Below, piece by piece: positions 45,509-58,900 of a stretch of DNA of 64,000 bases; position 1 is the first letter of the stretch; the number at the start of each line of letters is the position of its first letter. A model generated the notes under the pieces. That model saw only the letters and a list, made by a program, of their open reading frames with translations. It had not been told where the DNA came from and ran no database searches. Location of the stretch: the NCBI GenBank assembly GCA_963969345.1, contig OZ017770.1:8317246-8381245 (forward strand). Reading direction: 5' to 3'. This stretch comes from Turbatrix aceti (taxonomy: Eukaryota; Nematoda; Chromadorea; Rhabditida; Panagrolaimidae). Made by a program: the position numbers and the translations under genes.

Positions 45509-47257
45509 ATGTGTGCAGATTTTTTTTACTACATTTATTCCGTTCTGGCAGTTATTGTCTTCATCGTAATTATTAAATTCACAGCTTATGAGAGGTATTA
45601 TGAAAAGCTGGGTGGTTATCGTGCTTTGCAAAACCAGTATCTTCTGGTTTACGGTTTTGCTGTAGGTGAGTTGGCCTTGGGCTCAAATGGGTTTGACAAG
45701 AGTTAAATTTAGCCGGAGACTGGCTTCAAGGATCTCACATGTACGCTCTCTATGAATCCTACGGCCTCGAGAAGCACACTATTGAAAAACTGTTTATAAC
45801 TGGTCATGCATCGAGTCTCGTCTTCGGCACAATTGTCGGATCTCTTGCGGATTCATAGTAAGAGCCAGAAAAAAAATATTTAAAAAAATGTCTGATTTTT
45901 AGTGGTCGCCGACTGAATGTGATAGCCTACGGATTAATTTATGCGTGCTCCTGTATTGCAATGCATTCAAATAGTTTTTGGGTCCTTATGCTGGGCAGAA
46001 TTTGTGGAGGAATCGGTGCATCTATTCTACAGTGTGCTTTTGAATCGTGGCTTGTCACAGAGCATCGGAAGGTTGGAAAATGAACAAAATAAAGTTGCAC
46101 ATCTTAACATTTTAATTTTTTGCAGCATCGGCACTCGACCGAATCCCTGGGCTCTTTGTTCTCTGTAGCAAGCGAACTAAGCTCGATAATTGCCATTATT
46201 GCCGGCCTGACAGCTCAAATTATCGGAACAAAATTTGCATACGTGTTGGTGACTTTTTTAAAGCTATTTCTTTTTTTTGACCCCCATACTTTCAGCTATA
46301 TCTACGATGTTTCATTTGTGTTCCTGGTTTGCACAGGCATCCTCGCGTTAATTATTTGGCCGGAAAACTATGGTGATACCCAAACCGGGGGCTACGGACC
46401 TTGGAACGCGACTTTCAAATTTATTCGTCAAGATTTTGCAGCCCTGATAATCGGCCTGACCCAGGGAATGGTCGAAGCTGCGATGTATATGTTTATCCTT
46501 GTCTGGACGCCGATTTTGTCCCAAGCAGAAGGAAAGTGGTCGCTGCCCTACGGGGTCATGTTTTCAGCATTCATGATCTCTATCGCCATTGGATCTGCAC
46601 TTTTTCAAAAAGCATCTGAAGTTATAAGTATTACAAAAATTATGTCGTAAGTTTCAAGTATCACCAAAATTTGCGTTTGTTTTTTAAATTTAAATGTTTG
46701 CGCACACGGCCAATAATGTCCGCGTTCGTTTGATTTTTCTAACAATATTTAAAAAAAATGATCGTGCTCGCTCGCGAACAAAAAAAAACGATTTTTCATC
46801 TATCCCTGATTGTAATGCATTGTTTTTTTTTGCAGGATTGCAACTTTGATTGGCAGCGCAGCCTTGTATTTTCCCACCATTACACCGAACCAGCCGTATT
46901 TTATTTTCACTTCGTTTGCGGTCTACGAAATATCAATCGGAATTTTCTGGCCGTGTCTTTCCTGTCTCAGAAGCAAATACATACCAGATGACATCAGAGC
47001 CACCGTCATCAGTTTCTTTCGGGTGACTAAAAAAACATCGATGACTAAGAAGTCAAATATTTGTTTTTCAGATTTTAACCAATCTTCTGGTTATGCTGGT
47101 CTTTTGGCAGGACATAAATCACGAACACATCTTAGTCCTGGCCAGCAGTCTTGTTTTTGCCGGATTTGTGCAGACAACTCTTTACTTCGCCATTGCTTCG
47201 TTTTTCGACAAATCCAAGGTCGAAGCAAAAAAAGAATACCTAATTTCTAGAAGTTGA
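45509..47257 (+). CDS. MFSD5-like major facilitator (molybdate-anion transporter family)
   Basis: Exons 45509-45665, 45713-45857, 45903-46071, 46126-46244, 46296-46646, 46836-47022 and 47072-47257 give 437 aa (human MFSD5 is 450). Membrane segments start immediately at the N-terminus. Family landmarks: A-G-D-W-L-Q-G-S-H after the first long loop, D-S-Y-G-R-R between segments, G-R-I-C-G-G-I-G, A-F-E-S-W, W-x-E-N-Y-G, the W-T-P segment, and P-C-L-S-C-L-R-S-K-Y-I-P near the end. MFSD5 relatives take up molybdate in algae; the animal substrate is less certain. It is not close to the SLC17-like trio in this window. The exon 4 donor (gttggt) is chosen for phase and is the weakest junction. Confidence 0.87.
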
Positions 47258-47444
47258 GTACCAGCTTAAACTTTTTAAAATATTTTTGTATGCAATGAAT
47301 GATTTTATTTATGTCAAAATTCAGTAAATACAAATGGAAAAATGATTAGCGAATTACAAAGCAGAGAGGAAAGACAAAGGCAAATGAGTGTAATCAGATC
47401 GAGCTCAAAAGCAGTTATCAGAGTGACTCGACTTAAAACAAGAA

Positions 47445-49558
47445 TCATTCATCCGAGTCGCTGAATTCCATGAGCCCACCTTCATCGGCAGCTTCTTGTA
47501 ACTTGGTGAGACCACATATGCTCTCCAGGTAGGTCGCCGGCTCGGAGCATACGCGATTGACAAAATCGTAGGCGTCTTCGGAACTGACCTGCTGTCCGAC
47601 ATTGAGTCCGCAAGCCGAGCAAAACTCGGTTCTCTTTACCACGGGCTTCATAAAAGTGAAATTGTTGAGAAATCCTCGAATTTGATGAGGCGTCGAGCCC
47701 AGTGTGCCAGGTGAATCTTCGCCTACTGCTACCGCCGAAGCCTTGAATTCGTCCGGATGTTGGAGAACAGAAACCAAAAGTTCAACCGCCAGGCCAGAAG
47801 AAAGGAATGAAAGTCCAGAGCGGCTGATGGTGCATTGCTGATCGAGAGTGCGATGGGCGGTAGAGTTGCCAGGAGCCGTTACGTCAGAGCAAAAGTAGCA
47901 AGACAGCTGATCGCCAGGCAGCTTTTCGGTGATAGCCTTCTCGCTGACTTCTCCCGGCTTCCAGGCACCATAGCCGTGACGAATGATCAAAAAGGAATCA
48001 AAGGATAGCGCCACGCTGAACACGCCCTTTCCCAGAGCACTTCCGAGAGCGGTAGGCAGCCAACGGGATTCCCGGCTGTCCGTAGCGAGGAATATGATGT
48101 CGTTCTCCGCTATCAAAGCATGAAATGTGTCGAATTCTTCGCGTGAAATCGCTAAAAAAATAGGAAAAAAATTGTAACGAGGCAGAATCGATTTTTTTAA
48201 ACATACTCTGTCGATGACCCGGCATAGGAATCAGCATTTGCACACTTTTGGTATGCAATCCCGGATAGATTCTTTTAAGTTCCAGGGCTGCAGCTTCTGC
48301 CTTGGGCTGTCCAACAGTAGCCGCGCTGTAGAGCGACTGGCGCACAGGATTACTCGGTGAAACCTTGCCGTAGTCGACAAACGTAATGTGCCGGAAGCCC
48401 CATCCAATGAGGCCTCTTGCAAGGTTGCATCCCAGCGTGCCAGCACCGATGATGCAAACTTTCTTGTTGAATTGCTCCAATCGGAGTTCAGGAGCCACTC
48501 GCCATCGAGTGAGTTTCAAATTGAGGTCGACAGACTGATCGATAAGCCTTAAAACGATGATAACATAAAATCACGTGATCGGATAAGAAATATCAAAAAG
48601 CTTACGCGTTGGGATCCATGTGATCCTTCATCTTGTGCTCCGTGTTCTGAGGATCCCAGCCGCACATCGTGCTCGCCGAAGCTGGGGTCAAATCAAACTT
48701 GACTGCGACGTCAATTGCTCCTTCTTTGTTGACTACAAGCACTCGAACAAACTTCCATCTGAAAAAAACTGATTTTAAAAAATTATAAAAATTAATTAAG
48801 AACCTTTGTTTAATTGCGAAGAGCAAATTTCGAAGTTCCCAGCTGAGAATTGACTTCACGCGATATCCAACGGTCGGAAACACCAAAAATGCCGTTTCAG
48901 GAGTCAGTTTTTTGAAATCAGACAACGGATGACTTTGTGCCAAAATCGTGTCACCGTCTTCCGCTGGAACATAGAATCCGGGCACAGCGACATCGGTGAT
49001 CCGAAAATCTGGATTAGCCCAGAAACCCTCGGGCAATATGGATGCCAAAAAACGAAACTGGAATGTCGGAACGCAAGTCTGGGTAACGAATACGTAGTTT
49101 TTCAAATCCTGAAAATAAAATAATTACTATGTAACCAAATATTCATATTTGTCACCCACCGCAAACATCAGAAGAATGGGTTGCACGAGCAATCGATGAT
49201 TGGCAGTCCATTCCTCTTGATTTACAATTTCAGACAGCTTTTCACCGGCAGCAGCTAGCAATGCGGGTCGATCCAACTTTTCAAAATCCTCTTTTGTATT
49301 CACGAGATGCAGCGTAACGCTTAGCTCGTCGCTTCCGGGCACGTGATTCGGGGAAGAATGAAAAGAAGAGTGTTCGAAATCGATGAAGTAGTCCACTTGG
49401 AAGACCGGAGCAATTGGCAGACGTGCTTTCAGCGGTCGGGATGAGTCATCGAGCTTCCAGTCTTCAAGCTTGCGTCGTCGAAGCTCTGTCCAGAAAGAGA
49501 GGTCGAAGGAGCACTTCAACGGCATAAAATTGGGTTCATTGGCATGACTTCGCTGCAT
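47445..49558 (-). CDS. atg-7: ATG7, E1-like activating enzyme of autophagy
   Basis: Exons 49558-49160, 49108-48804, 48758-48606, 48547-48207 and 48151-47445 give 634 aa. The N-terminal domain (S-F-D-L-S-F-W onward) recruits the E2 enzymes. The adenylation domain has G-A-G-T-L-G-C (~320), F-V-D-Y-G-K-V-S-x-S-N-P-V-R-Q-S-L-Y and D-S-R-E-S-R-W-L-P. The catalytic Cys lies in T-L-D-Q-Q-C-T (~507), with zinc-site C-Y-F-C before it and C-S-A-C after. The acidic tail is F-S-D-S-D-E. By family knowledge it activates ATG8 and ATG12. A start at 49525 is possible, but 49558 gives more of the conserved N-terminus. It lies 342 bp downstream of wdfy-3 on the same strand and is convergent with the MFSD5-like gene. 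Confidence 0.95.
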
Positions 49559-49900
49559 GACGAGGAAATGAAACCGGTCCGCGGTGGACACAGCAAAACA
49601 TGTGTGACTGCGTAGTTGGCTGCTCGCAAGCTGCGGGGATGTGCGCGATTGTGTACTACGTTCTTGTCCCTTCCCTTCTCCCTTTCTTCTCTTTACGATA
49701 CGTTAGACTTTATGAAAATGATGTAAAACATGATTATGATAATAACATAGAAAAGAATATATAAAACCGTCTTAGCCAAAACAAGTGATGAGAAATAAGC
49801 TTCAGACAAGGTGAAAAAAAGAGATCCTCGGTACGCTGTAGTATACAATAAGTTAGAAGCCATTGGAAATTTCAAAGAACAAAAAAAGTTGTGAATCTAA
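49559..49900 (-). other. Short spacer between wdfy-3 and atg-7
   Basis: 342 bp between the stop of wdfy-3 and the atg-7 ATG. It contains a purine-rich tract on the minus strand (near 49670-49695). No clear TTTCAG acceptor sits directly before the atg-7 ATG, so trans-splicing is neither shown nor excluded. Confidence 0.4.
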
Positions 49901-52900
49901 CTACTGGAGACTCCTTCGTTGTTTCAGTGATTTGTAGCACTCGGCGCAGATTTTGACGTTGCCGAAAAATTGCATGTTAACGCTTTGACGCTTGCTTCGT
50001 TGGTCTATCGCTTCGTCAATGCAGCTGAAAATTAAAATTTGTAAATGTTCAATAAAAAATAATGCAACAAGCTTGATCACTCAAAAAAATGCAAATTCTC
50101 GACACAACAATGCAAAGATGACGATGACAAAAGCCAAAAAAAGGGATGCATCAAATCAAATTCTTTGCCTCACGTTTCACAGAAAAGTTGTCCGCAATTC
50201 TTGCAGACAACTGGATTTTGATTTCGTGTAAATTTGCGGTTGCATTGCGAACAAACTTGTCTTGCATTCGAAGGAAGAATCGGTGCCTTACCAATTGCTG
50301 TGCTCGCAGCAGCAGATGCCAAACTCGTGCCGCTGCCGCTGGAGTGATTTGAAGACGAGTTGTACGCTTCCAGAGACCATGCCCAGATTCGTCCTGCACC
50401 ATCGCCGACGTAGACGCTTTTGTGATCCCTGAAATCATGTTTTTCAGGTAAATAAATGCTTCATTTGCATTTTTCTTCGTTTGGATCGATCAAAACTGTA
50501 ATTTTTGTGTTTTGCTTGAATCAAAACTCACTTAGAAGGCGAAATCGCCGTCACAGGAGCAGGATGAGCATTTTCCTGGTTGTAAGCTGTGTTTTCGCTC
50601 AGAACGCGCCTCAGAATGAGTTGACGACGATATTCTGCAGTCGGAGTCGTCGATGGTACCGGCGATCTGTCAGGGTTGCTCTCGTCGGTCGAGTTCGCAG
50701 TTGACAGCTGATGAATCGGCGACGATGATTGCGAAGATTCCTGCGACATGTCCATGGTGAGTTTCCGACCGCAGTGTTGACCAATTCTCTGTTGGCGGCG
50801 TAGGAAATGCTCGCGCAGAGCTTTTGTATCCGTCGTTGAAGACCTGAACAAAATAACACATACATTTTAAAAACAAAGTTCTCAAAAATTATAAAACCTA
50901 CTTTGAAGCATGCGGTTTGTGATCATGTTCTTCAGCAGTGATCTTACGGAACTCGCAGGAGTACATCTTGACCAAACCATCATTTGTGCCGCACATGACA
51001 ACGTTTTTGGCATCCCAGTCATTAGCAGTTGAAAAAGCAAGACACAAAACGATGCTTGCAGGATTTGAAAATAGTCCAGACTCGATTGTGTTCACAACAG
51101 CTTGGAGCACGCCATTGACAGTCCACAAGTAGATAGACGATCCAGAAGCCGTGGCAATGTCGCCGTTTGCCTCGTTCACTGCCACACAACTCACCGCGAC
51201 TGGGTGTCCTCGAAGCTGTCGGATGTACATGAGCTTGGTCAGATGCCAGACAATCGCCGTGTGATCCCGACTCGCACTGACGATAAAGTTATGTGCCGGA
51301 CAGACGGCCAACGCAGTCACGACATCGGTATGGCCATCGAGCACGCGACGCGGGTTCAGACGGGTCGTTTTGGGGGAAAGACTCGTCGAGTTGCCAGTCA
51401 GCGCGGGAAGCGACCAAACCATGATGCTGCCAGTCGTCAGGCCGGAGAAGACAATCCGACCGTCTGCACTCGCCATGCAGGTGACTTCGAAGACTTCATT
51501 CGCTTCCAGGATGCAGAATGACTTGTCAGAGCCGATGATGCCGCAGCGAATGGACCGGTCGTAAAAGTCCCAGGAAAGGTAGCAGTGGGGAGGTATGAAG
51601 ACCCTGTTCTGCTCGAGAACGACAACTTGACCCTTTTCGTTGAGTTTGATTTCTCCGACCGCGGCTTTGAGTTCTGAAAAAACAAAATGCCCGCATAACC
51701 TTGAATAACAAAAAAAACAAACCTTTCACCGGCTTAGGGCTGCACCGGAGCGATTCCACAGCGTGATAAAACAACTTCGGCGTCGTCGTTCCAGGCACAA
51801 AAGAAACCGCATTAGCAATCTGGACTTTTCTCTGAGGATGCGGTTTTTTGAAGAGTTGAGCCGGAATCTGTCCAAAATTGTTGATAAATCCAAGAGTGGC
51901 ATTGCGAGTCAGTGGATCGGCAATGTTTTCAAAATCTACGTTCTCCTCGTAAAACAGGTGATGAAAGACGTTGTTCGCGTCCTTGCCAGCTTCGCCGTTC
52001 TGCTTGTAGCCAAAAATAAGGTCAATCCATTCATGCAGATGCTCAGATACGTAATCGCACTCCAAAGCCAGTCTATGAAGTCGTATGAATTCATAAGGAT
52101 CACCTTTAGCCCAGGTAGGAAGCAGAACGTTGTCAAGAGCGATTCCATTCTGCTTGATGCCAAAGTCAAAGTGATTCGAGTTGAGAAACATTTCTGGGAG
52201 ATAGAAAAACTCAGGGATAAGTTCTTTGACGTCAGCCATGTTATTGCGACTCGCACTGAGCCAGGCGTCGCGAACGGAATGAAACATGCGATCGGCGAGG
52301 TCAAAATGACCGCCTTGGAGTTTTAGGAACTGCTGGGTGAAGGGTTCCTGACGAACCAGGTAGGATAGCACAATCATCGCGCTGCTGTAGTGTGTGCCGT
52401 ACATGTAGGGCGGCGTGTCCCCGGTGGGGTCGTCCCATTCCCGGAATCTTTTGAGGAACTGGGAAAGCCGATCCGGTGTCTGAGCTCCCATCGGCTTCGA
52501 CAGGTCCCGGAAAGACTTTGCCGATGTCAAATCGAGTATCTCCGATTCGTAGTCAGCCAGAATCCACGGGAAAACCGGGTACTGCGAAAGATCGTTGTAA
52601 GAGCGTCCAGCAAGGGTGTTCAGGTACATCAGATAGTTGAAATTGGAAATCTCTCCCCGCTGCCAGCGCTGGGTGATAGATTGCTGTCCCATGATCGAAT
52701 TAATCAGCTGGGTGCCCGTGGAAGCGGATTCCGTAGGCAGGAGCTTCCTTTGCTCGGCCATGGTCTTCGCGACGTCGCTGGAGGCGCCCTTAGCCATGGA
52801 AATAAATTTCTGGCATACACGATCACGAATCTTTCTTGGAAAGGCCAAAAGATAGTTTCGACCATCGCCGGAGAATACTTCGACCGCGATAGGCTGCAGC

Positions 52901-55900
52901 AGGTAGCGTCGCTTGTGAATGTCCTTTATGTCATCATAGCTGAACTTGTTGCACTGCCTCGTCGTCCTCGTAGAGGGCCGGTTGGAGCTGCCCATTGCCA
53001 TGTAGGGAATGATAGGATCGTGGTATTGCTCAGGCAGAAAGTCGAGATCACGGATCTCCCGGGTCTTCAGCAGAGTGAATCCGTCCACGACGTAATAATG
53101 GTCCCGTCCAAAGAGCAGCAGACCCTCCACCGTGTCCAGGCCTTGAATCCTAGCACATCTGAACATGCTATGAAGCTGTTCACCGTGCTCCAGAAGTCGA
53201 AGCAGGGTTTGATTATCCGGTCCATTTCCGGTTTTGGAAACCGACTGAACAATGGCAGGTGAAGGCGCTGGGGAATGAGGAATGTTCTCCGAGACTGCAT
53301 CAGCCGACTTTTCAGATCCGCTCTCCTTCATCTCGCCGTCCATAGATTCTTCAAGTTCAACGGTGGCGGATTCTGAATCTGCAGATTCACGGGGAGCAGA
53401 ATCGTCGCCGGCCATGGCGTCTTCTACGTTTTTCTGAACCATGCGTTTGATCATGGAAAGACTAAGCTCGCCGGTGGATTCAACGACACTCAAAAGATCG
53501 TCCGTGTTGGTAGAAGACACGACAGTAGACGTGTCAATGATCCGCTCATCCATGGTTCGGAATCGACGTTTTTTCATTCGCTCGTAGAAGAGTTTGCTGT
53601 CCTTGGAGATGGCTACTTTGGCTCGCATGGCTTTCTGAAAAGAATTCACGTTGATAAAATTTTTTTTATTTTGTGGTAAGAAAACTCACAGCTTCGGGGA
53701 GATCCAAATGAGGTCGATATGGGTACCGGTGATAGAATTTGGTATTGGGGATCAGTTTTCTTCGGATTCGCAATGGTCCTTCAGTGACGTCGAGCTCAAA
53801 CTTGTCAAGCACAGAACCTTGCTCCGGTCCCCAGAGTCCTCGTTCACGCGTCAGTTCGGATTCGGTGTGCTGCCATTCTTGCATGCACCACTTTCGCACA
53901 TGCGCGTGCCATTCGTGGTAGCGAGTACACTGATTGCGGAGCAGTTCTTTTAGCAGGCTGATGTGCACTCTTATCCACATGTAAAATGTCTAAAAAAAAT
54001 CCATTGTTCAAAAAAATGTTTTAGCAAATTTAAAATTTTTTACCTCAGGCTCAATCTTGCTGCGTTCAAATTGGAAAGCAGGGATAGAAGACGACGTCGT
54101 GCTTCCACTGTTTCCGCTGAGAAGCAAAACAGATCGACGACTCGTCAGACGCTGAAGACCGGTTCGAGCCACCCGCGTGAGCTTGGATTGAATTTGCTGG
54201 GGCAACTTTCCGGCAACAGATGTCGTAACCGAAGGCGTGGGTGCATCTGTCTGGCTGTCGACAAACTGAAGCCAGTACTTGTTTGCCATCTCACAGCACG
54301 CAGCCTGGGCGGTGTAGAGATCGAGGTCGACTTCCCGCTTGAAAATCTCTTCCAGTAGAGCTCGCTTTTGAGTCCAAAGAATGCCCCAGACATTTTGCGC
54401 GCACATTGCGACCTGCGCAGATCCGCGTTCAAGATGTGGGTTGGTCGTCGGACCCTGTATGCTGGGCTTTTCAGAGAGCATGAAGACCAGGTGCACCAGA
54501 GCGCCGTAGAAAAGAGCATTGTTGCTGTTTTTGGACAACAGAATGTGCTGGTTTCTTACGATTTCGGCAAGTGTGTCCAAAACCGACATTTGAGCTGCAA
54601 AAAATATATTTAATTGTCAAATATTAGTGTCAAGTGACCTACTGTCAACGTTATCAACCGGCCGACTCAGGAGATACAAAATAACCCGAAAGAGCGCGTT
54701 GATATGAGCTTCAGTGCAGTTCAGCTGACTGGCGGCTTTGTTCGACGCATGAGCTTCGGCGAGGAGTTTGAGGAAGCACTTGAGAATGCTCACCGGGTTC
54801 CCCCGGTAAAGACAATCCCAAACACTGTCGATCAGCTTCGACAGAAAGTGTACAACGTTCAGGGCTGTAGATTCGGAATTCCGAGACAGCTGACCCTCTG
54901 CGGACTTTGGCACGACCAAAGATGAGTTCGAGAAAAACATATCGCTGGTCATAAAATGGTCGAGGCACGAGTTGACTAATTCTGTGTAAATCGCGCTTTG
55001 ATACGAGTAAAAAGCTCCGCCGTTCTCGAGATAGTCGACCAGGTTGTCAAAGATCCACTCGGCAGCTGGATCGTGGACCAGGCAGTGGTCGTTGAGCAAA
55101 ATGTTGGTCAGAAGCTCCATGATCAGCCGACTTGCCCGGCTATCAGCTAAAAAATATTTGTTTATCATATATTTTTTCCGTTATGTAAAAACCTACGAGC
55201 TTCATTCGGCGAAGAATCTCGATTCGCATCGCCTGCATTCGTCCTGGGCAACAGAGTATTGAACAAAGCAATGATAAAGCTCGACGAATGTGCAATAGAG
55301 AAGAAAGTCTCGCTGTTCTGATACAAAAACGTCAGCAGCTGTACGATCATGATGGGATAGCTCTGAGACCAGTGCTCCACCGACATAACCCCCGGCTGGA
55401 AGTGTAGTGCCGCTCTGACCATCGACAGTAGAGGAATCAAAGCGTCCGGACAAAAAGTGCAAGCCGCGATAGCATCCGAGACAGAACTCGTCGCGTTCAG
55501 TGAAAACACATTAGACCAAATAAGATCAACGGTAAAATGGTCAATATTCTGGATATTCGCGTCGTGCTGTCCGAAGAGCAGAGCCAGCATGGCCAGGTAG
55601 CTAAAAGGCTGATCGGCGTGGTTGTACATGAGGTGCTCCAGAGCGGCAAATCCGTTGCAATTGCACAACTCCGGGTTGATGTCGACGTGACTCCCGACAG
55701 CTCCGCCGTGAGCTGAGACAGAAAAACCCAGAAGCACAGCAGCGCGATTTCGAATGACTGAATCCGCGTCTGTGAGCCAGCCACCGTTGTTCAGGCCTTC
55801 GCGGAACTTTGCCATTAGGTGAGGATATTTTGTAACAGTGACAAGAATTCTCAATCCAAGGAAAACCGTGCCTGGATGAACACCAGGACCGAGCAGAGAC

Positions 55901-58900
55901 ATGATCCATCCAAAGCCCAGGGTAGAAACAATGCTCTCGCAAAGCTGGGTATTCACCTGTCCAGTCGAGTGTGCCAGCATCGTTGAAATCATGTTGAGCA
56001 GACGATTTCGGACAAATAGCGAATAAAGCTCGGGGTTGATCGCTGTGTCTGGAACCCGGTTGCATTCATCCAAAATCTGTCGTTCAAGCTCGGCGAGATG
56101 AAATGGGTATTTCGACTCGTTCAATTCGGCCGCGGTCAGGGCTGAGAGGTTGGCGGACAGAGCTTGGCCGAATCTGAGAAGAGAATTCTGGTCGCACGGT
56201 GGCTGAAGGATGGCGCCAATGAGACGGAAGATGACATCGTTTTTCACGATAAATGCGCTCGGTTTTTCGTAGAGCATCATGAGCAGTCGGCAGAGAAGGG
56301 GAGAATTTCGGACCTTGACTAGGTTGTCCCGGTGGTTACTAAAACAGAATTTGTATTTATAATTTACAAAAAAAAAATTTTGGCTTACTCGATAACAAGT
56401 TCGTAAAAGTGTTCAAAAAGCAGCTTTTTGACATCATCGTTGGCGTTTTCCCAAACATCCAAATCGCAGAGCAGATCTTCAAAAGTTTGCAGGTTGGGAA
56501 TGACCGTGATTTCCTTCGACACGTCAACAGTGCCAACCAGCGAAAGAACAAGATGCAAGATGTGTGAGTTGACAAAATGGGCTTTTTCTTCGAGAAGCAC
56601 AGCCAGCGTTTGATAGCCTCTGGATCGATGAATGGCAGCAACGATAGAGTCATTTGTCTGGACTGCAGTCACAAAGACCTTCAGAGACGCGTAGAGACCA
56701 TGGGAATCCGTGCACATCGCGATGAGGCCAAGCAGAGGGGCCACACCACCGACGGATTCAAGGAGCGCGCTGACGGGGCAGGGAGAAAAAGCCCGCATAC
56801 TGAGGTAGCCGATAACGCATCCGGCAACAGCCCTTGGAGAACCAATGACGTGGTGCGCTGTATTCCAGAGAATCCGAAGCGGTGTGCTGTTATCATTCGA
56901 CGAAATGCCAAGCAGAACAGCCATCATGTCGACATCGCTTTTCCTGAGCAGCGATCTCATAGCCTGCAGCGTGGTCTCCGTCATCGCAGCCGCGTTCATA
57001 GAAAAACTGATCTTTTCTTCAGCAACCAGAGGACCGTTGTCGACAATGGTCTGGAAGTTGCCGATGTAATGCGGCTGCTGGTCGTACACCTTGAGGACCT
57101 TGTCCACAGTCAGCGGCTCGTCGATCAAAAACATGCTGGCCACCCTCCATCGCACATGAGCGGCTTTCCGAAGGAAGGGTGGGGTGCCAATGAGACCGTG
57201 CACGGATTGCGTCTCGCCAAACTGAAGTTGTCCCCCGCCGGCATTGGGCAGGACGTAGTTCATCTTCTGGCTGGCCAAACACCGGCCATTCAGATAAATG
57301 TCGACGTGACTTTGCTTCAAAATGGCGCGGTTCATGACAATAGCCAGGTGCATCCACTGACGCAACCCAAAATACTGCTCAGGCAGAGGAATCTTCACGC
57401 AGAAATCCCCGGTTGTGGGTTTTTGGAAATCCCGTCGGAGTTCATCTAACATCGAGTGTTCGTTTGTGGAGACGAGCAGCGATCGATCTTCTGCCAAAAG
57501 TTGGACATAAAAGCAGCAGAGGTGGTTTTCAATGTTCTGAGGTTCGATGCGCAAGCCCTTGGAAGTGGTGAGAGCTTCGGTACCTTCAAAATTCCTGACG
57601 ACTGTTAGAAGTCGGATTGGAGGGGATTCGCCTTTGGTAGGGCCCCAGGCATCGATGTAGAACCAAGTCATAAAAGTCATGCCGTTCAACGGTGGGAACA
57701 GTCGTTCGCCCCCTGATCCGGATGAGTTGTTGAGGGAGGGCTGGGATGAAGAAGATACACGAGCGAGGGAAGGTATGATCACGGATGCAAAGCCTTCGAT
57801 TGCCATGTCAAATTCCACGAATGCAGGTGGATGGACGAGAGAGTGGTTGCGGGGTGTCAGCATTGATACCAGAGCTTTTACCCTAAATTTTTGTATTTTT
57901 ATTAAAAAAAAATTTTTTTTGTATACTCACCTGTGAATAGGCACCGGGCCCCCGGAAGCCTCATTAGCATTGTCTTCACCGTTGTCATCCAAATTCAAGC
58001 AGCACAACGGCTGATCCAGTCTCAAAAACCGCCTGAGCTCCTTCGGATGCATGTACTGACACGCCAGACGCTCAAGCATGTAATGAAATGGCGACAAGAG
58101 AGGATGCGATTCCTTCTTGAACAGATCGACTCCAACATCCATGACCAGCCGAGGCATGTAGTGTTCACAGAGAATCTGCTGGCTGCGTTCCTGCCTGATG
58201 ACAGCCTTGAGCACGAGTGAAAAGTAAAATTGAGCAGTAGCAGTCCAAAGCTGGTCTTCGTCACTTGCTTCGCTACTGTCAAAGGTTTTCAGTCTCGCGC
58301 CGATGGACGGAAGCAGTCGGAGCAGGCACAAAACGACAGTTGGGTGTGAAAGAATCATTCTGTTCCACGCGACTACCGGAACGGTTTCGAGATTTTCCTG
58401 GCTGTTGAGCCAGTCATCGTTGGCAAAAACCAGGTCGTTGTTGGGTCGGTCGTACGCATCCATGGCCAGGTTGAAAAGTCGGCGGAGCATGAAAATAGAA
58501 TAGAAAATAGCCCTCGGCATTTTTGGATCGATCTTTTGAGCGCTAAAATTTGATTTTTAAAAAATGGTATAAAGTGGAACAAAAACTCACTCTCCAGCAA
58601 CGCCATCTTCAATTTGAAAAGCCTTGTGACAAGCTTTTAGCCTTTCTCGCACGTTTTCAAACTTGACTTGCTCCCAGACTTTGTGGTTGCAGTTAATCCT
58701 TGATTCCTGGGTGAAGCACCCGATCGTACGCAGGATAGAAACGACAATGCCCGGTTTGACCTCGCCTTGGACGTATTTGGCATTTGAAGGCTCGTAGCGC
58801 ATGCTGACGGTGAAGACCCGGAAGATGAGCGAGATGTGAAGCAGGATCTTGTACTCGTTTTCCGTAATTTGTGGCACAAAGACCTGGGCTTCATTGGTTG

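Noticed and set aside
52390..53262. 290-aa plus-strand ORF
   Set aside because: Shadow of the wdfy-3 BEACH exon on the other strand.
56577..57449. 290-aa plus-strand ORF
   Set aside because: Shadow of wdfy-3 exon 10.
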